Part shown: piece after piece, positions 6,644-7,079 of the stretch
How the letters are laid out: each line of letters opens with the position of its first letter
How positions within the stretch are numbered: position 1 is the first letter of the stretch
Source: Bacteroidota bacterium
GTDB taxonomy: Bacteria > Bacteroidota > Bacteroidia > Chitinophagales > Chitinophagaceae
Length of the DNA stretch: 7,079 nucleotides
NCBI GenBank assembly: GCA_023390215.1
Contig: JAEWDG010000059.1
Coordinates: 1 to 7,079, forward strand
Reading direction: 5' to 3'
Program-made: the position numbers and the translations under genes
Notes under the pieces: generated by a model
Databases searched by the model: none
Told to the model about the DNA's origin: nothing
The model's input: only the letters and a program-made list of their open reading frames with translations

Positions 6644-7079
6644 GTGAAAAGATTTCTCATACAGATCCTGATTTTTTGCGCGATATTTTTCGTGGTCGAT
6701 AAGCTTTTCTATTTTTTCATGTACAAATCGGCTTCGCTTGAAAAAGATAAAAGACTCGAACAGGTTATCAATGGCGAGATCAATAAAGACATCATTATCC
6801 TGGGTTCTTCCCGCGGAGCAAGAGATGTAATCGCTTGTCAGATCGAAGATTCATTGCACCGGTCAGCTTTCAACCTTTCTTATCCGGGGTCTGATGTTGA
6901 ATTTCATGAATTCGTTTTACGATCGTTGCTGAAATTCAATAAGGCGCCTAAAGTGGTTATGCTCGTGGTTGATTATGATGCGGAATTTTATCCCTCTACC
7001 AGTTTGCGTTTCAGGCTGGATAGGATGTAACCCCTTGTTAAATATGATTACATCTATAAAGAGATGATCGCTAAAGGTG
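6644..7079 (+). pseudogene. SGNH/GDSL-like partner of the acyltransferase, interrupted by an in-frame TAA (runs off the right edge)
   Basis: The frame starts at GTG (6644), 3 bp after the acyltransferase stop, and reads MKRFLIQILIFCAIFFVVDK, one N-terminal membrane anchor. A charged stretch follows, then INKDIIILGSSRGARDV (46-62), where Gly54-Ser55-Ser56 resembles the nucleophile block of SGNH/DltD-like hydrolases, with Ser56 as candidate nucleophile. NLSYPGSDVEFHEF (77-90) and VVMLVVDYDAEF (104-115) continue the alpha/beta fold. A TAA at 7028-7030 stops it after 128 residues, but the same frame then reads PLVKYDYIYKEMIAKG to the last base. This looks like native continuation, joined as LRFRLDRM-[stop]-PLVKYDY. 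From memory, proteins of this type are around 300 residues, and the Asp/His of the catalytic triad lie near the C-terminus, so a 128-residue product would be inactive. Sequencing error is the main alternative to a real nonsense mutation. Confidence 0.75.

Noticed and set aside
7028..7030. Programmed stop-codon readthrough or recoding at the TAA
   Set aside because: TAA is not known to be recoded in this phylum, and no special structure is visible in the few bases available downstream; a nonsense change or sequencing error is simpler.

Overview
The window looks like a piece of a Bacteroidota chromosome, most likely from the Chitinophagaceae or a relative. The basis is a plug-first outer-membrane beta-barrel receptor of the kind abundant in that phylum, signal peptides ending in G(A/F)Q, weak Shine-Dalgarno sequences, AT-rich intergenic DNA, and one exact match to the phylum's -7 promoter motif TAnnTTTG. 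No phage, IS, CRISPR, tRNA or rRNA signal was seen.

Left part (1-4849), all on the minus strand. Reading in the direction of transcription, a Cys/Met-metabolism PLP enzyme (4849-3686) is followed 38-53 bp later by a TolC-family outer-membrane efflux protein (3632 or 3647 to 2193). After 21 bp comes an RND/MacA-type periplasmic adaptor (2171-774), and then an intrinsic terminator (741-715). The TolC and adaptor genes form an efflux pair, but the inner-membrane pump that should complete it is not encoded before the terminator. Directly after the terminator a TonB-dependent receptor begins at a probable TTG codon (713) and runs off the left edge. An exact TAnnTTTG element just upstream of the hairpin suggests the receptor has its own promoter overlapping the terminator.

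Middle (4850-5191): a 342-bp divergent intergenic region. Its right half holds a nested inverted-repeat structure (5095-5169) that would form a folded 5' leader for the rightward transcript.

Right part (5192-7079), plus strand. An AlgI-like MBOAT O-acyltransferase (5192-6640) is followed after 3 bp by its probable SGNH/GDSL-like partner, with a GTG start at 6644. Together they would make an O-acylation module for a surface or exported glycan. The partner gene is interrupted by an in-frame TAA at 7028-7030, and the same frame stays open, with protein-like sequence, to the window edge. It therefore looks like a nonsense-disrupted gene (or a sequencing error), not a true 128-residue protein.

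Nothing here is clearly a previously undescribed system. The points most worth checking are the interrupted partner of the acyltransferase, the terminator/promoter overlap ahead of the receptor, and the structured leader before the acyltransferase.
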